9,917 nt of DNA from Thermoplasmata archaeon (GCA_021823085.1 JAKAPG010000047.1:1-9917); one strand, 5' to 3'. Positions 1 through 5,835 are shown, counted from the stretch's first letter. The notes: generated by a model from the letters alone, not told the origin. A program made the numbers and translations.

Positions 1-630
1 CGCCAAAAGCTCAGGGACCCCCACACCGGTCTTCGCCGAAGCGGGTACGATCCCCACGTTCCGGGTGAAGTCGCTCACCCGGTCGTAGCGTTCGGAGGAG
101 AACTCCATCGCGGCGAGCTCTTCGGCCACACCGTACAAGCGCAGATCGAGCGCATGGAGGAACTCGGTGCTCGCGCTCGCCAGCTGCGCAGCGAGCCGGA
201 CTCCGCCCGAGGGCTTTCGCCAACCCGGCAATAGATCTATCTTCGTCAGGGCAACGGCGAACGGCGTCTTCTCATGGCGAAGGATCTGAAGCGATTCGCG
301 CGTCTGCGGCATGAGGCCTTCGCGAACGTCCACGACGACGATCGCGATGTCCGCGAGCGCGCCGCCGCGCCGGCGCATCGTCTCGAACGAGCGGTGCCCG
401 GGCGTGTCGATGAACAGGAGGCCGGGCACCTGCAGCTGATCGGTCTTCAGGATCCCCTCGCAAACGGTCCGTATCGTGGCGCCGGGAACCTCGATAGCTC
501 CGATGTGCTGGGTGATCCCTCCCGCCTCTTTGGCGGCGCGTACGGTACCGGCGATCCGGTCGAGCAACGTGGTCTTGCCGTGGTCCACGTGACCGAGCAG
601 GCTGATGATCGGTTCTCGAAGGCCGGGCAC
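1..630 (-). CDS. infB: Translation initiation factor aIF5B (IF-2/eIF5B family), N-terminal G domain, partial
   Basis: This is the first 210 residues of the GTPase that promotes initiator-tRNA binding and ribosomal subunit joining. The rest lies beyond the window start. All five G motifs are visible: G1 GHVDHGKT (residues 13-20), a switch I threonine in GGITQHIGA (about 37-45), G3 DTPGH (74-78), G4 TKID (128-131) and G5 SAKTG (about 198-202). G4 has Thr where Asn is usual, a variant that is tolerated. The GTG at 630 is chosen because it is the only start codon in the open frame below the in-frame TAG at 718-720, and because aIF5B proteins normally begin a few residues before the PI(V/I)S-GHVDHGK stretch. 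No Shine-Dalgarno sequence is evident. No intein interrupts the visible part, although this family often hosts them. It lies 87 bp downstream of galT in the same orientation. The family assignment is secure. Confidence 0.95.
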   Translation of the reverse strand, partial: MPGLREPIISLLGHVDHGKTTLLDRIAGTVRAAKEAGGITQHIGAIEVPGATIRTVCEGILKTDQLQVPGLLFIDTPGHRSFETMRRRGGALADIAIVVVDVREGLMPQTRESLQILRHEKTPFAVALTKIDLLPGWRKPSGGVRLAAQLASASTEFLHALDLRLYGVAEELAAMEFSSERYDRVSDFTRNVGIVPASAKTGVGVPELLA

Positions 631-694
631 GGTATCCCGAGAGTACGCCCGCCTTTTCGGGTTGACGGACCGTGCCGTCCGGTGATCCGGGTGC

Positions 695-715
695 CGCGGG
701 CGCGATCCGCCCGCG
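695..715. other. Perfect 8-bp GC hairpin just after galT
   Basis: CGCGGGCG at 695-702 pairs with CGCCCGCG at 708-715 around a 5-base loop, beginning 2 bases past the galT stop. It could slow polymerase or protect the 3' end of the galT transcript. There is no T tract on either side, so it does not look like a usual archaeal T-rich terminator. GC-rich hairpins also arise by chance in DNA of this composition. Confidence 0.35.
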
Positions 716-717
716 AG

Positions 718-1725
718 CTAGAGAGGGTCCGCGAGGGCCGCGCGATACCGCTCGGCCGCCGTCTCCGGGCGCACGGGGTTGACGGGAACGCCGCTCGCGA
801 TCTCGAACGCGTCGGGGGTCGTGAGGCGTGGGACGAGGTCGATCGTGTAGTGGAAGGCCGAATCCTGGGCGGTCCGGCGTCCGAGAAAGCTTGCGGCCAC
901 GTTGTAGGAGGCGTCGGGGAACATCCGGAGCAGGGCGCGCTCGAGTCGAGGGAGGATTACCGCGAGCGAGGCGAGTTCGGGATCCGTCGCTTGCGAGAGC
1001 GATCGCGCGTGACGGTGCGGGATCAACCGCAGCTGGTACGGTACGTGCGAAGCCTCCGGTGCGATGACGCTCAGGCGCTCGTCCTCCAGGACGAGGCGGG
1101 TCCGCTCCCGCCGTTCGTCCTCCACCACACGCTCCACAGCGCACGGAACGCCCCACTCGTGGGCTCGCTCCCTCATCGCGCGTCCCCATCGCGCGAGCGT
1201 CGGGGTCTCCTCGGCCGTCGCGAGGAGCTGGCCGTGAGGGTGCGTGAGGCTGCCGCCGGACTCCATGCCCCAATTCTCCGCCAGCACGATCGATCGCAGC
1301 TGGGGATCTCGCTCAAAGGTCCGAACGCGGTCTCGATAGACCTCGAGCACTTCGAGGTTCGCCTTCACCCCGAGGAACGGCAAGCCCGGAGTGTGCGAGG
1401 GCGATTGGATCACGACTTCGTGGATCCCGACCGCGGGCCACGGCCGAGCAGTGTCGGGAGGACGGACGGGGTTCCGGCCGGGGTCGAAGGTCGGGAACTT
1501 GTTCGGAATTACCCGGACCCGCCAGCCCGGCCCGTTCGCAGACCCTCCGGGCGAACGACGTGCAAGAACTTCGGCCGGGGTCGCGGACTCGTGTCCGACG
1601 CAGAACGGGCACGCCTCGGTCCCCGGCAGACCGAGGGGTTGGGGATAATCGACCGGGCGGGCGAGCCGACCTTCTGAGATCACCACGGGCTCTCGGGTGA
1701 TCGGGTCGAACCGCCAGTCGGACAC
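718..1725 (-). CDS. galT: Galactose-1-phosphate uridylyltransferase
   Basis: GalT is the central, cytoplasmic enzyme of the Leloir pathway. It swaps UDP between UDP-glucose and galactose-1-phosphate through a uridylyl-histidine intermediate. At 335 residues it is normal for the family. The HIT-like active-site motif HPHGQ is at residues 162-166, with His164 the expected nucleophile. The zinc pair CPFC is at 39-42, and His111 in SPSH is a further likely zinc ligand. The N-terminal WRFDPITREPVVIS and the VIPNKFP block near residue 72 are also typical. The start is GTG at 1725, which opens directly on this conserved N-terminus. It has no Shine-Dalgarno sequence, but a TATA-like element about 27 bases upstream suggests a leaderless message. 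The dinB stop lies 30 bp upstream. No galK or galE is visible nearby, so the gene is not in a gal operon within this window. Confidence 0.95.
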   Translation of the reverse strand: MSDWRFDPITREPVVISEGRLARPVDYPQPLGLPGTEACPFCVGHESATPAEVLARRSPGGSANGPGWRVRVIPNKFPTFDPGRNPVRPPDTARPWPAVGIHEVVIQSPSHTPGLPFLGVKANLEVLEVYRDRVRTFERDPQLRSIVLAENWGMESGGSLTHPHGQLLATAEETPTLARWGRAMRERAHEWGVPCAVERVVEDERRERTRLVLEDERLSVIAPEASHVPYQLRLIPHRHARSLSQATDPELASLAVILPRLERALLRMFPDASYNVAASFLGRRTAQDSAFHYTIDLVPRLTTPDAFEIASGVPVNPVRPETAAERYRAALADPL

Positions 1726-1730
1726 GACGG

Positions 1731-1744
1731 CCGCACGCGTGCGG
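1731..1744. promoter_or_regulatory. Perfect 14-bp palindrome before galT, candidate operator
   Basis: CCGCACGCGTGCGG reads the same on both strands. It sits 5 bases upstream of the galT GTG, between the putative TATA element and the start. In a leaderless promoter a protein bound here would cover the initiation zone, so a repressor operator is a reasonable guess. The palindrome is what the sequence shows; the regulatory role is inference. Confidence 0.35.
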
Positions 1745-1748
1745 TTCG

Positions 1749-1756
1749 CTTAATCC
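1749..1756 (-). promoter_or_regulatory. TATA-like element for galT
   Basis: On the minus strand this reads GGATTAAG, an A/T island in very GC-rich surroundings. It is centred about 27 bases upstream of the galT start, the spacing expected for a leaderless archaeal transcript. Its last base overlaps the dinB stop codon. It suggests that galT can be transcribed independently of dinB. Confidence 0.35.
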
Positions 1757-2868
1757 TACCGAAAGGAGGCCGGCTCGAACTCCTCGAGGAGGGATTGCTT
1801 CGCCCCGGGGGAGCTGACGCGTTCGGCTCGGACCGTGAGGGTTCGCACCGGGCGATTGCGCCCGTAGCCCTCCGCTCGCAGGAGCTCCCGGAGGAGTCGG
1901 AGGGATTGCTCGACGAGCGTCTCCGCTCCCCCCGTCGCTCCGGTCAGGCTTCGGCTTCGCTGCACCCGCCGAAAGTCCCCCCATCGCACGGCGACGCCCA
2001 CCCCCCGGTAGACGAGGCCCTCCTGTTGCAGAGCACCTGCCAGCCGATGTGCGAGCTCTACGGTTTCGGCCTCGATCCGCGCGGGATCGGCGAGATCCGC
2101 ATCGAACGTTCGGTCGACGGATCGAGAACGCAGCCCCGTGGCCAACTCTGGCTCCGGCGGCGGGTGCCCGCGAGCGATCGCGACGAGGCTCGTACCCCAA
2201 CTCCCAAGCAGCCTCCGTATCTCCGCCGGTGGCCGGGACGCAAGTTCGCCGACCCGCTCAATGCCGACTCCGCGCAGAATCTCTCCGGTCTTGGGACCGA
2301 CTCCGGGAATGACCCGTACCGAGAGGGGGGCAAGAAACTCCGCGAGGCGACCCGTTTCGACCCCGACGACTCCGCCCGGCTTCGCCCGATCGCTCGCGAT
2401 CTTCGCCACGAGCCGATTCTGCGCGACTCCCCAGGACGACGGAAGCGAGAGCGATCGGGAGAGGGCCCGCTGAGCCTCCCGTGCGACCTGGGTGCATTCC
2501 GCGAGGTCCGAGCAGGAGACCGAGACCCAGGCCTCATCGATACTTTGAGGGAAGGCGGACCCGAACCTTGCGATGAGCCAATCGCGCACTTCGCGGGAGG
2601 CGTTATCATAGAGCTCGAAGTCGGGAGCGAGCCACTCCGCCTGCGGGCATCGTCGGGCGGCCTGCCCCACCGGCTGGGCCGATCGGACCCCGAATGCCCG
2701 GGCCTCGTAGCTGGCCGATAGGACGACCGCGCGGGTCGGAACGCGAGGAACCGGACGACGACCGACGATCACCGGTAGGCCCCTCAGCTGCGGGTGGCGA
2801 CGAAGCTCGCAGTTGACATAGAACGCATCCATGTCGACGTAGAGAATCCAGGAGGGACCGCCCGACAT
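1756..2868 (-). CDS. dinB: Y-family DNA polymerase, DinB/Dpo4 type (DNA polymerase IV)
   Basis: This is a translesion polymerase of 370 residues; Sulfolobus Dpo4 has 352. The palm begins at LYVDMDAFY with catalytic Asp12 and steric-gate Tyr17. YEARAFGV (54-61) is the nucleotide-contacting block, and SIDEA (109-113) supplies Asp111 and Glu112. A helix-hairpin-helix thumb follows (IPGVGPKTGEIL), then a little finger beginning near SRSVDRTF. After SIDEA the usual Tyr is Trp114 and the usual Asp is Ser, a mild departure. The C-terminus carries QSLLEEFE (358-365), resembling a weak PCNA-interacting (PIP) box. The ATG at 2868 is chosen because the fold starts a few residues later. The frame stays open upstream to 3252, but that stretch is Arg/Pro/Ser-rich and unlike any polymerase N-terminus. 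The gene follows a long gene-free region and precedes galT by 30 bp. Confidence 0.95.
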   Translation of the reverse strand: MSGGPSWILYVDMDAFYVNCELRRHPQLRGLPVIVGRRPVPRVPTRAVVLSASYEARAFGVRSAQPVGQAARRCPQAEWLAPDFELYDNASREVRDWLIARFGSAFPQSIDEAWVSVSCSDLAECTQVAREAQRALSRSLSLPSSWGVAQNRLVAKIASDRAKPGGVVGVETGRLAEFLAPLSVRVIPGVGPKTGEILRGVGIERVGELASRPPAEIRRLLGSWGTSLVAIARGHPPPEPELATGLRSRSVDRTFDADLADPARIEAETVELAHRLAGALQQEGLVYRGVGVAVRWGDFRRVQRSRSLTGATGGAETLVEQSLRLLRELLRAEGYGRNRPVRTLTVRAERVSSPGAKQSLLEEFEPASFR

Positions 2869-2906
2869 CCGACCGTAGAGAGACGGGTCAGGAATGACGG
2901 TTTTGT

Positions 2907-2936
2907 GGGGCTCCGTGGAGGATCTTCGGGAGCCCC
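2907..2936. repeat. 8-bp inverted repeat upstream of dinB
   Basis: GGGGCTCC (2907-2914) pairs perfectly with GGAGCCCC (2929-2936) across 14 bases. Its near edge is 38 bases upstream of the dinB ATG. A weak A-rich patch, ACAAAA on the minus strand at 2901-2906, lies between the repeat and the gene at about the distance of a TATA box. The repeat could be an operator or a leader hairpin. Either role is inference. Confidence 0.35.
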
Positions 2937-3240
2937 CTGCCCGTAGGAGGACGGCCGGACGTACTCCCCGCCTCATCGGGGTGGGAGCTCCGGAACGATC
3001 ATGCCCGCAGAAGGCAATGTCCTCTCTCGTGCACCCGGGCGCGCTCCCGTCCCGACGCTTGTGCGAAGGCGAGACACTCCGGCCCCTCCGAGTCGGCGCA
3101 ACGGTGGAAGTTCGCGCGAGCCGGGCATCTGCCCGGCCGTGAACGAGGGTTTGCCGGTCGAACAACCGCACCCGAAACACGTTTGGGGGAGTCCCTGGGA
3201 GGGCCATGGACCCGCGTCGCGCGGGTGTCGACGTTGGAAG

Positions 3241-3308
3241 CGCTGAGGTCAACCGATCACTCGTGGCGGGGAAGATATCGCGACGGGGGCACTTCTCTCA
3301 CCTCAGCG
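3241..3308. repeat. 9-bp inverted repeat bounding a 68-bp element
   Basis: CGCTGAGGT at 3241-3249 is the exact reverse complement of ACCTCAGCG at 3300-3308, with 50 bases between. A match of this length at this spacing is less common by chance than the shorter GC stems nearby. It could be the closing stem of a small structured RNA of roughly tRNA size, but no tRNA features are inside. No target-site duplication flanks it, so a mobile element is not supported. Confidence 0.35.
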
Positions 3309-3367
3309 ACTCGCCATCGATTTCCGCCCAGGCTCGTTGACGATACCCCTTTATCGACCTGCTCGAC

Positions 3368-3462
3368 CCTTCGCCTCCTCCTTCTCGGAGGACGAAGGTC
3401 TCGCTTCCCGAGGTCGCCCGCTACGCTGCGCCCGAGGCGACCGAGTCCCGGGCGCTCGGGCG
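3368..3462. ncRNA. Possible structured RNA: bulged hairpin plus potential H-type pseudoknot
   Basis: A hairpin at 3368-3398 has two perfect 6-bp helices (CCTTCG/CGAAGG and TCCTCC/GGAGGA), separated on one side by a 2-base bulge, with a 5-base loop. Just beyond, GGTCGCC (3412-3418) pairs with GGCGACC (3436-3442). The last seven bases of its loop, CGCCCGA (3429-3435), pair with TCGGGCG (3456-3462). Together these give an H-type pseudoknot with two 7-bp stems and no base between them at the junction. Either strand could carry the structure. It matches no RNA family I recognise. High GC makes spurious stems likely, so this is a candidate only. Confidence 0.25.
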
Positions 3463-3512
3463 ATCGGAATCCACCGCCCTCACGTTGGTATACGTGCGGA
3501 GGACGGCGACCG

Positions 3513-3821
3513 TCACTTCGGCTCCTCCCAACCTTCGGGGCCGGTCATCGTGGCGACATAGTTGTCCACGAGAGTGTGGAACGTCTTTGCCCTACGCTCC
3601 TCCCATTCGGCCTTCGTGATCAATCCCTTCTGGAGCAAGATCGTCGCGATCGTGGAGGTCGTCGCCAGGTTGAGGAACTCCTCGATGACCCATCGCTGCT
3701 CCTCTTCGCTCGGTGCCCGGCGGCGATTCGCCTTCCACAACCGATAGAGCTTCGCGCGCGCTTCGTGGATCGACTCAGTATCGGCAAGCGGTCGGAAGCC
3801 GACGACGGGATCCTCGAGCAT
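3513..3821 (-). CDS. Hypothetical 102-residue helical protein
   Basis: I do not recognise a family. The protein is charged and probably mostly helical. Residues about 15-35 are basic with conserved-looking aromatics (KLYRLWKANRRR). A mixed hydrophobic helix follows (EEFLNLATTSTIATILLQKGLI), then a Glu/Arg-rich helix (TKAEWEERRAK). There is no signal peptide or clear membrane span, and no Cys/His metal site. The KGLITKAEWEE stretch resembles the short helical hairpin common in small helical domains, but that is weak evidence. The ATG at 3821 is the only start available below an in-frame TAA 24 bases upstream. A TATA-like element sits about 27 bases before the ATG, which supports a real, separately transcribed gene. 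It lies between two large gene-free stretches and has no operon partner. The amino-acid composition looks protein-like, unlike the other readings here. Confidence 0.65.
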   Translation of the reverse strand: MLEDPVVGFRPLADTESIHEARAKLYRLWKANRRRAPSEEEQRWVIEEFLNLATTSTIATILLQKGLITKAEWEERRAKTFHTLVDNYVATMTGPEGWEEPK

Positions 3822-3844
3822 GCATGCGCGACGGACGCTAGGTT

Positions 3845-3852
3845 CTTACAAG
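3845..3852 (-). promoter_or_regulatory. TATA-like element for the 102-residue gene
   Basis: The minus strand reads CTTGTAAG, centred about 27 bases upstream of the ATG at 3821. It is directly preceded by an A-rich patch that could serve as a BRE. The adjoining bases form a GTTTC-GG-GAAAC inverted repeat (3852-3863). The spacing fits a leaderless archaeal promoter. Confidence 0.4.
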
Positions 3853-4093
3853 TTTCGGGAAACCGACCGTGACCTTGGGAACCCTCACCGCGCCCGTCGG
3901 ATGGACCGTTCCCGTCGAACGCCGATCGCACCTCCCCTGCGCCGAAACACTCCCCCATGGCCCAGGATTCGTGGCTCGCCTCGTCCTCCAAAGGACTGGC
4001 GGGGCCCCGGGACGCGGGGGCGGACCTCTTCTCGGGGTCCGGGGATGAGCCGGCCTCGTGCGAGATGGCCCGCGGCACCCTGGGGCGCCCTCC

Positions 4094-4137
4094 GGTCCGT
4101 GAGTTCCTCAGGACCCGGGGGCCCGCGTGGGCGGGCC
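4094..4137. other. Two adjacent strong hairpins downstream of the ATPase pair
   Basis: The first, 4094-4115, is a 9-bp stem made of GGTCC/GGACC and TGAG/CTCA with one unpaired G on the 5' side and a 3-base loop. The second, 4120-4137, is a 7-bp stem GGCCCGC/GCGGGCC with a 4-base loop. They begin about 15 bases past the stop of the ATPase gene. They could end or stabilise that transcript, although no T tract follows. Confidence 0.35.
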
Positions 4138-4151
4138 GAGGAGGTGTCAGG

Positions 4152-4880
4152 TTAGCTCAGGCGCCCGAAGTCCACCGCGTTCGCGTCCACGACCAGCCCG
4201 TGGGGTCCGATCGAGTAGGGCTGGGCCGTGCGCACGTGCGCGGTCCGCCGCATCTTCATCACGCGCGCCGAGAGGCCGGCCCGGTGTCCGTCGGGAGTCT
4301 GCGAGTAGCCGAGGAGGATCACGCCATCCGCGACGTACTCGGAGAGTCCGTCGCGCGTGACCTCGGGGTGCTGCGGGTCCGCTTCCGCAATCAGGACCGT
4401 GGTGGCCCCCGAGCCGCGGCAGGCGGCAGCGAGCGCGAAGAGCGTGTCACGCCGCGCGACTTCACCATCGCAGAGCATCTCCAGCAGGGAGACCGAATCG
4501 ACGACGATTCGCCGCGCCTTCAGCTTCGCGAGCTCGGCTCCGAGCTCTCCCTGGATCCGCCTGAGGCTCTGGTGGGTCTCGCGGGGATCGAGACGCAGGA
4601 TCTGGAGGCGACCGTCGTCCATCGCATCGTCGAAGGGCCAACCGAACTGGCGCGCCGTCTCGAGCAGCATGTCGACTTCCTCCTCGAGGGACAGATAGAC
4701 GCCGCGCTCCCCATGCGCGAGGCCGGCGGCCAGGAACGAGAGGCCGAAGCACGTCTTGCCCGTCCCGGGCAATCCCGTGACGAGCACCACGTGCCCGGTG
4801 GGGATCCCGCCGCCCAGCATCGTGTCGAGCCCTCCGACCCCCGTGAGGACCCGGGGCCGGGGGGCGTTAGATACGTTCAT
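4152..4880 (-). CDS. KaiC/RAD55-like RecA-superfamily ATPase with intact active site
   Basis: This is a single-domain KaiC-type ATPase of 242 residues, in the COG0467 group (RecA-superfamily ATPases implicated in signal transduction). It shows the opening TGVGGLDTMLGGGIP (13-27), Walker A GLPGTGKT (36-43), the catalytic Glu cluster in YLSLEEEVD (Glu66-68), the following ETARQFGW helix, and Walker B RIVVDS with Asp128. All residues needed for ATP binding and hydrolysis seem present. It has only one RecA domain and no DNA-binding or sensor domain, so its partner or target cannot be read from the sequence. The start overlaps the 3' end of the upstream ATPase gene by 14 bp, and GGTGA lies 9 bases before the ATG, so translation is probably coupled. 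It is the last gene of the two-gene unit. Confidence 0.85.
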   Translation of the reverse strand: MNVSNAPRPRVLTGVGGLDTMLGGGIPTGHVVLVTGLPGTGKTCFGLSFLAAGLAHGERGVYLSLEEEVDMLLETARQFGWPFDDAMDDGRLQILRLDPRETHQSLRRIQGELGAELAKLKARRIVVDSVSLLEMLCDGEVARRDTLFALAAACRGSGATTVLIAEADPQHPEVTRDGLSEYVADGVILLGYSQTPDGHRAGLSARVMKMRRTAHVRTAQPYSIGPHGLVVDANAVDFGRLS

Positions 4881-5772
4881 GCTGCGTGGTCACCAGCCCG
4901 GTGAGGGCGTGGATCCGGATCACGAACCGGCCCTGATACTCCTCGGCCACGTGAGAGAGGACCGGCAGGAACTTGTCGATGACGAGCGAGCGCTGCCGAC
5001 GAGAGCGGTTCGAGTTCGTCGTCCAGGAGAAGGAGAGGACGCCGTCCACCGAATCGATCATCGCCTGTTCGGCGGCCGGGCTCGCGACGCCGCGAGGGAG
5101 GAGGAGGTAGACGATGCCCCCCCACTCCTTCGCACGACGGCGCAGGCCCTTGAGGAAGGTGAGGAGATCGCCCGGGTCGAGGCCCGGGCGCACGACGAGG
5201 TCCCCGAGGGAGTCGACGATGGTCACGCGTGTCGATCCGTCCCGGTCGAGCGCGTCGGCCAGGGATCGCAGCGGATGATCCTCTCCGCGGTTCGCGTCCC
5301 GGGCGAGCCCGGAGAGCGGGCTGGGCACCTCGGACCAGGACGCAGGGACGCTCGTCGCCCGGAAGTAGCTCGCGGAGAGGTCTGCGAAGGTGAGGTGGCG
5401 TTCGACGACCTGCGGGTACAGGGCATCGAAGGCGGCCCGTATCTCGTCGAGGACCTGCTCCCGCGTCCGTGTGAAGCTGACGTACAGTATCCCGGAGGGG
5501 AAGGCGAAGGGTCCGCGGGCCCCGCCGAGGTGGAAGGCGTGCGCGGAGGCGTTCTCGGTATGAAGCATCAGCTGCACCGCGCTCGTCAGGGCGAACTCCG
5601 ACTGTCCCGCTCCGGCATCCCCGATGAGCAGAACGACGGACCCCGCGGGAATCCCGCCCATGAAGTAGTCGAAGTCCGGTACGCCGGTCGGCACCCGGAC
5701 GAGCTCCTCGGCACTCCCGGGGGTCGACGGGACTCCCGGCCCGCGCGCCGCGGTCAGAGTCTCCAGCGACAT
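4867..5772 (-). CDS. KaiC/RAD55-like protein with degenerate ATPase site
   Basis: This 301-residue protein has the same fold as its downstream partner. TGVPDFDYFMGGIPAG (29-44) matches the KaiC entry motif, a Walker A-like loop follows (51-58), and Walker B VTIVDS has Asp187. The active site is damaged. Walker A reads GDAGAGQS, with Gln57 in place of the essential Lys. The FEE catalytic pair is replaced by Thr-Arg in VSFTRTREQ (98-106). A 40-residue insert (about 135-175) precedes Walker B. ATP hydrolysis is therefore unlikely, and a regulatory or scaffolding role next to the intact paralogue is plausible. The ATG at 5772 is preferred; a GTG at 5829 would add 19 residues spanning the A/T-rich promoter-like patch. 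GGGAGG abuts this ATG with no spacing, so it is probably not used as a normal ribosome site. The gene overlaps its partner by 14 bp. Confidence 0.8.
   Translation of the reverse strand: MSLETLTAARGPGVPSTPGSAEELVRVPTGVPDFDYFMGGIPAGSVVLLIGDAGAGQSEFALTSAVQLMLHTENASAHAFHLGGARGPFAFPSGILYVSFTRTREQVLDEIRAAFDALYPQVVERHLTFADLSASYFRATSVPASWSEVPSPLSGLARDANRGEDHPLRSLADALDRDGSTRVTIVDSLGDLVVRPGLDPGDLLTFLKGLRRRAKEWGGIVYLLLPRGVASPAAEQAMIDSVDGVLSFSWTTNSNRSRRQRSLVIDKFLPVLSHVAEEYQGRFVIRIHALTGLVTTQHERI
4890..4894 (-). promoter_or_regulatory. Ribosome-binding site for the intact ATPase gene
   Basis: GGTGA on the minus strand matches the archaeal anti-Shine-Dalgarno and lies 9 bases before the ATG at 4880, inside the upstream coding sequence. 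It is one of the few convincing Shine-Dalgarno sites in the window, as expected for an internal gene of a polycistronic message. Confidence 0.5.
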
Positions 5773-5807
5773 CCTCCCGGAACCCCGGTGATTCAGCGGG
5801 GCGGCGG

Positions 5808-5819
5808 GTATTAGAATAC
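5808..5819 (-). promoter_or_regulatory. TATA-like inverted repeat before the ATPase pair
   Basis: GTATT and AATAC flank two bases, forming an A/T-rich inverted repeat in the 63-bp spacer between truD and the ATPase pair. It lies 36-47 bases upstream of the chosen ATG, which would give a short leader. This patch is by far the most A/T-rich in the spacer and probably drives the two ATPase genes separately from truD. Confidence 0.5.
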
Positions 5820-5835
5820 TCCCGTGCACTCGCGC

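Larger units (their letters stand above)
2869..3512. other. 644-bp gene-free region rich in inverted repeats
   Basis: No convincing gene is visible here on either strand. The open frames present are Arg/Pro/Ser-rich readings without family resemblance. I found no tRNA T-arm, SRP RNA domain IV motif or RNase P core motif. Besides the elements listed separately, there is a 7-bp stem GCCGGGC/GCCCGGC with a 4-base loop (3120-3137). There is also a 7-bp stem ACCCGCG/CGCGGGT with a 3-base loop (3210-3226), and an A/T-containing repeat CGATA/TATCG near 3340-3356. The region could be a long dinB leader, an unrecognised noncoding RNA, or plain spacer. Confidence 0.5.
3822..4151. other. 330-bp gene-free region with clustered hairpins
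   Basis: No credible gene is seen on either strand; the open readings are Gly/Pro/Ser/Arg-rich and continue out of frame into neighbouring genes. Perfect stems cluster in the half next to the ATPase gene. They include GTCCT/AGGAC near 3987-4000, CGGACC/GGTCCG (4021-4026 with 4036-4041), and the two strong hairpins at 4094-4137 listed separately. I found no SRP, RNase P or tRNA signature. The other half carries the promoter-like patch of the 102-residue gene. Confidence 0.5.

Noticed and set aside
274..1677. Long plus-strand open frame opposite galT and aIF5B
   Set aside because: It is antisense to two clear genes, has no family motif, and arises from high GC suppressing stop codons. The same reasoning removes the long frames at 4756-5814, 6061-7281, 7682-8788 and 8960-9868, and the minus-strand frame 7140-8765.
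2869..3252. In-frame extension of the polymerase upstream to 3252
   Set aside because: The extra 128 residues are Arg/Pro/Ser/Gly-rich with no resemblance to Y-family polymerases, which start just before the VDMDAFY block. The extension also spans several hairpins.
3241..3308. Miniature transposable element bounded by 9-bp inverted repeats
   Set aside because: No flanking target-site duplication and no second copy in the window; a stem of a structured RNA or chance is simpler.
2869..3512. tRNA or 5S rRNA gene in the 644-bp gap
   Set aside because: No T-arm GGTTCGAATCC-like sequence, no paired acceptor stem at the right spacing and no 5S consensus were seen on either strand.
3822..4151. RNase P RNA or SRP RNA in the 330-bp gap
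   Set aside because: The length is suggestive, and a CCAGGGTGCC stretch on the minus strand recalls RNase P. However, there is no ACAGAA core, no GGAAAGTCC-like P4 strand and no GGAAGG-AGCA SRP motif.
5773..5829. Longer start (GTG at 5829) for the degenerate ATPase
   Set aside because: It would place coding sequence over the only A/T-rich promoter-like patch of the spacer, and the added 19 residues do not match the family entry region.
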